In this document: positions 6,575 to 8,294 of the stretch, piece after piece
Numbering within the stretch: the first letter of the stretch is position 1
Layout of the letters: every line of letters starts with the position of its first letter
Assembly (NCBI GenBank): GCA_023381945.1
Contig: JAMCQY010000040.1
Location: forward strand, 1 to 8,294
Reading direction: 5' to 3'
Length of the DNA stretch: 8,294 bases
DNA from: Deltaproteobacteria bacterium
GTDB taxonomy: Bacteria; Desulfobacterota; Desulfobaccia; Desulfobaccales; 0-14-0-80-60-11
Position numbers and translations under genes: made by a program
Notes under the pieces: generated by a model
Seen by the model: the letters and a program-made list of their open reading frames with translations, nothing else
What the model was told of the DNA's origin: nothing
Database searches by the model: none

Positions 6575-7150
6575 ATAGTATATCCTTCTCATTTGTTGAA
6601 AAAAAGAAATCATCTGCATATCTTGTGTATATAACATTTTCTTTTTGTGCTATGGTAGTTAACTGGGCATCTAGATCAAAGCAAAGTGCATTAGATAACG
6701 CCGACGATGTGGGAGCGCCAATTGTTAATTTATCCTGTCTGCACACAATGCGAACAATAAATTCTTTATCAGAATCGACCCAATCTCTAAACATACCACC
6801 ATGAGAGGCCATATAATTACGAATATCTATAGCAGTTAGAGAAGAAAAAAGTCTAACAAGTCCATTCTCAATAAATATTTGCTTTTTACATGATGAACAG
6901 CATTATGTTTAATACCTATACCTCGTCGATATGCTACTGCGGCTTCGTGAATTGGCCATTTCTCGATAATATTTAAAAGTAACCACCGTTGAATAGCTTT
7001 TAATTCCTTAGAAGGATGGTTAATCGTTCGTTCACCACCGGTTCTTTTAGGTATCGTATAGGTTTTATAACAATATGAAGCAGTCCTTGCCATTTTTATT
7101 AAATAGGTGTCGGGAATATTTAAATCTCCCGCCATTTTGTCGATAAGCAT
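6575..7150 (-). pseudogene. Retron reverse transcriptase, frameshifted and 3'-truncated by IS
   Basis: Reverse transcriptase that would make msDNA from the upstream ncRNA. The ATG at 7148-7150 overlaps the effector stop (TAATG), implying translational coupling. About 192 residues remain when one frameshift is corrected; Eco1 (Ec86) RT is about 320. Visible: the fingers segment ERTINHPSKELKAIQRWLL, the retron-specific NAxxH (KHNAVHH), motif A RMDLLDFF, GAPTSSALSNALC, and the catalytic YTRYADD. After D100-F-F the frame breaks in a run of six T (6845-6850). One extra T restores DFF-SSLTAIDIRNY, exactly the family pattern. The coding sequence then stops at the IS right end, 16 residues past the YADD, so the later palm motifs, the VTG region and the thumb that recognises msr are gone. 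No remnant is found left of the IS. It should be inactive. Confidence 0.92.
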
Positions 7151-8049
7151 TACGCTTTACTCCCAATCAATTCTAAGGCACCTCTTGCATCTTCAATAGT
7201 AAGCATGACGCTTACAATCCTTGCCCGCAAAGAAGGTAAACTTAAATATTTTCTCTTTTGAAAAGATGCAAGTTTGCCGTCATCAAGCGGCCTATAATAC
7301 ATCTCTGATCCTAAAGGATCAGTAATTTATCTAATTAAACGCATAGTTGAAGCCAGCCCTATTAGAGCGGCACAACTTAAAGTTGGAGCCTTTTTTAAAA
7401 TTACTTGAACATAAAATTCTATATGTGTTAAAGGCGCAGGTCCAAAGACAGATATTAAATCGCATATGAAAAATAGTAAATGTTTTGGGCTGGTGGAGAG
7501 GTCAGGGATTCTTGCTGTAGTAATTTTGGGGAGCCTACTGAGACGATCTTTTAATTCATCCACGCTCTCAAGAATTCTGGAGTGGTCAACCCATAGTGTA
7601 GGTTTAAAATCCGAATCCTTATCAATCCAGCGGACTGGTCCAGTATTAATGAAAGAATCTGATTCCCGATACTGGATGTCAATAATTGGAAGGAGTTTTT
7701 TTCGGAGAGGATCGCCTAAAGAAAAAGCCCCTAGTTCAGCATAAGTGCCGGGGCTTTCAACAACAATTAAAACCATGTCTGCAAGATTTGCTAATTGTGC
7801 TTCCATTTCCAGAGCATTGAGCTCTGACTGCTTGGCAATGAAAGGCCAAACATTATCTGCATAAAATACTAATGTCTCAGGATGATTCTTTTTGAGAAAT
7901 TGTGCCAGTCTGTCTCTTCGTGCGCTCCCAAATCCTCCGCATAAAAATATTACTGGCTTAACCTTGCGAAAATTAAATTCTTTCGCTCTAAATTGGTCCA
8001 GGGTTTCGTCCCTGGGCTTCAAGAATTTTGGATGATTCAACCAGGACAA
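7150..8049 (-). pseudogene. Type II-A retron effector, nucleoside deoxyribosyltransferase-like, with premature stop
   Basis: Effector of an Eco1/Ec86-type retron; in that system the protein is an NDT-like enzyme reported to break down NAD+ during phage infection. Motifs: PVIFLCGG (34-39 region), FYADNVW (62-68), VESPGTYAELGAFS (97-110) with the likely catalytic Glu at 105, then LRKKLLPIID and SFINTGPVRWI. These align segment by segment with the Eco1 effector. Codon 241 is TAA (7327-7329), ending a 240-residue product. The same frame continues for 58 codons (ITDPLGSEMYYRPLDDGKLA...) to a TAA that overlaps the RT ATG. The full reading frame is exactly 300 codons, close to Eco1's 307 residues, so the internal stop looks like one point mutation (for example AAA to TAA) removing the end of the C-terminal winged-helix-like region. 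Start: TTG 8047-8049, AGGAG 5 bases upstream; TTG 8038-8040 is an alternative. Residual activity of the 240-residue form is unknown. Confidence 0.88.
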
Positions 8050-8054
8050 TTCGT

Positions 8055-8059
8055 CTCCT
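8055..8059 (-). promoter_or_regulatory. Effector Shine-Dalgarno, located inside retron a2
   Basis: AGGAG on the minus strand, 5 bases before the TTG start of the effector. The same bases are part of TAGGAGAC, the a2 strand that pairs with a1 of the ncRNA, so this ribosome-binding site would be double-stranded whenever the ncRNA is folded. Confidence 0.7.
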
Positions 8060-8073
8060 ACTCAAGCTATCCC

Positions 8074-8101
8074 GAACGAAGCGAGTGAGCGAGCGTAGCG
8101 A
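8074..8101 (+). repeat. Purine-rich GAGC/GCGA quasi-repeat in the msd loop
   Basis: The 28 bases between the msd stem arms are built of overlapping GCGAG, GAGC and AGCGA words with almost no self-complementarity, so the msDNA tip would be a large single-stranded loop. Similar GAAGCGAGTGAGCGA-type strings occur as dispersed repeats in various prokaryotes, from general knowledge and not checked here. Confidence 0.55.
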
Positions 8102-8294
8102 GGGATGAAAATCTCACAATATTTTCGGGCTGGCTCTACACCAGCCACTTTGAAGTTAAAAGAACTTCAATTTGCTAGGAGACTCAGCAATGTCCGGTTA
8201 AGTTCTTGCAAAGGGTTGTTCAAAAATTTTATGAGCAAGGGAAAAGGAGACCGCCGAGTCAGACATATCATTTTGGATCTGAAGACGTAATTCC

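Larger units (their letters stand above)
8044..8195 (-). ncRNA. Retron msr-msd non-coding RNA
   Basis: Template/primer RNA for msDNA, directly upstream of the effector as in Eco1. In transcript order: outer stem GGACA (8191-8195), a1 GTCTCCTA (8176-8183), then the branch guanosine in TAGC (G at 8175; Eco1 has the same TTAGC context). msr hairpin 1 is TTGAAGTT/AACTTCAA (8 bp, loop 8158-8162). msr hairpin 2 is GGCTGG/CCAGCC (6 bp, loop 8134-8140). A third hairpin is GAAAAT/ATTTTC (8107-8126). Next comes the msd with ATCCC/GGGAT (8102-8106 with 8069-8073) around a 28-nt loop, then a2 TAGGAGAC (8053-8060) and TGTCC (8044-8048). The a1:a2 match is 8 bp, plus 5 bp beyond an internal loop. Predicted msDNA starts near 8061 and runs rightward on the plus-strand sequence. 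Ends are inferred from pairing; no clear promoter is seen in 8196-8294. Confidence 0.85.

Noticed and set aside
6511..6804. Plus-strand frame across the IS right end
   Set aside because: Spans the IS/retron junction and is antisense to the RT YADD region; it cannot be an ancestral gene.
8074..8104. Possible CRISPR-like or iteron repeat
   Set aside because: Only one cluster of overlapping short words with no spacer-repeat periodicity, and it falls inside the msd.
8105..8290. Plus-strand 61-codon frame at the right edge
   Set aside because: Antisense to the msr hairpins; composition is unremarkable and the ncRNA explains the sequence.

Overview
The window looks like a chromosomal piece of a GC-rich anaerobic bacterium, most likely a deltaproteobacterium (Desulfobacterota). 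The evidence is a rubredoxin:oxygen-oxidoreductase-type flavo-diiron protein, a MenA-like prenyltransferase, and intergenic DNA full of short palindromes and heptamer repeats. The taxon is an inference from gene content, not from a marker gene.

Layout. Positions 1-5178 are ordinary host genes. They are the 3' part of a UbiA/MenA-family prenyltransferase (left edge of the window), a small glycine-zipper membrane protein, birA, a small membrane/coiled-coil protein on the minus strand with its own terminator, a cbpA-like DnaJ co-chaperone behind a near-consensus sigma70 promoter, and fprA. The cbpA-fprA gap (3759-3993) is a nest of palindromes flanked by inverted heptamer arrays. The right array runs straight into the fprA Shine-Dalgarno.

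Positions 5315-6574 are a complete IS4-type insertion sequence: 13-bp inverted repeats and an intact DDE transposase.

Positions 6575-8195, on the minus strand and clearly more AT-rich, are the remains of a type II-A (Retron-Eco1/Ec86-like) retron. In transcription order it has (1) a msr-msd ncRNA with a1/a2 pairing, a TAGC branch-point context and three msr hairpins; (2) a nucleoside-deoxyribosyltransferase-like effector with a C-terminal region; and (3) a retron reverse transcriptase with NAxxH and YADD motifs. Effector and RT overlap by TAATG. The protein part of the system appears dead three times over. The effector has an in-frame TAA at codon 241 of 300. The RT has a one-base deletion in a T run after its first catalytic motif. 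The RT 3' half, including the VTG/thumb region, is missing beyond the IS, and the IS lacks an obvious target duplication, which suggests a deletion. The ncRNA looks intact.

An unusual point is that the effector's AGGAG ribosome-binding site lies inside a2 and its TTG start codon touches the outer part of the same stem. Folding of the ncRNA would therefore hide the effector's translation start. This suggests that msDNA priming and effector synthesis are coupled.
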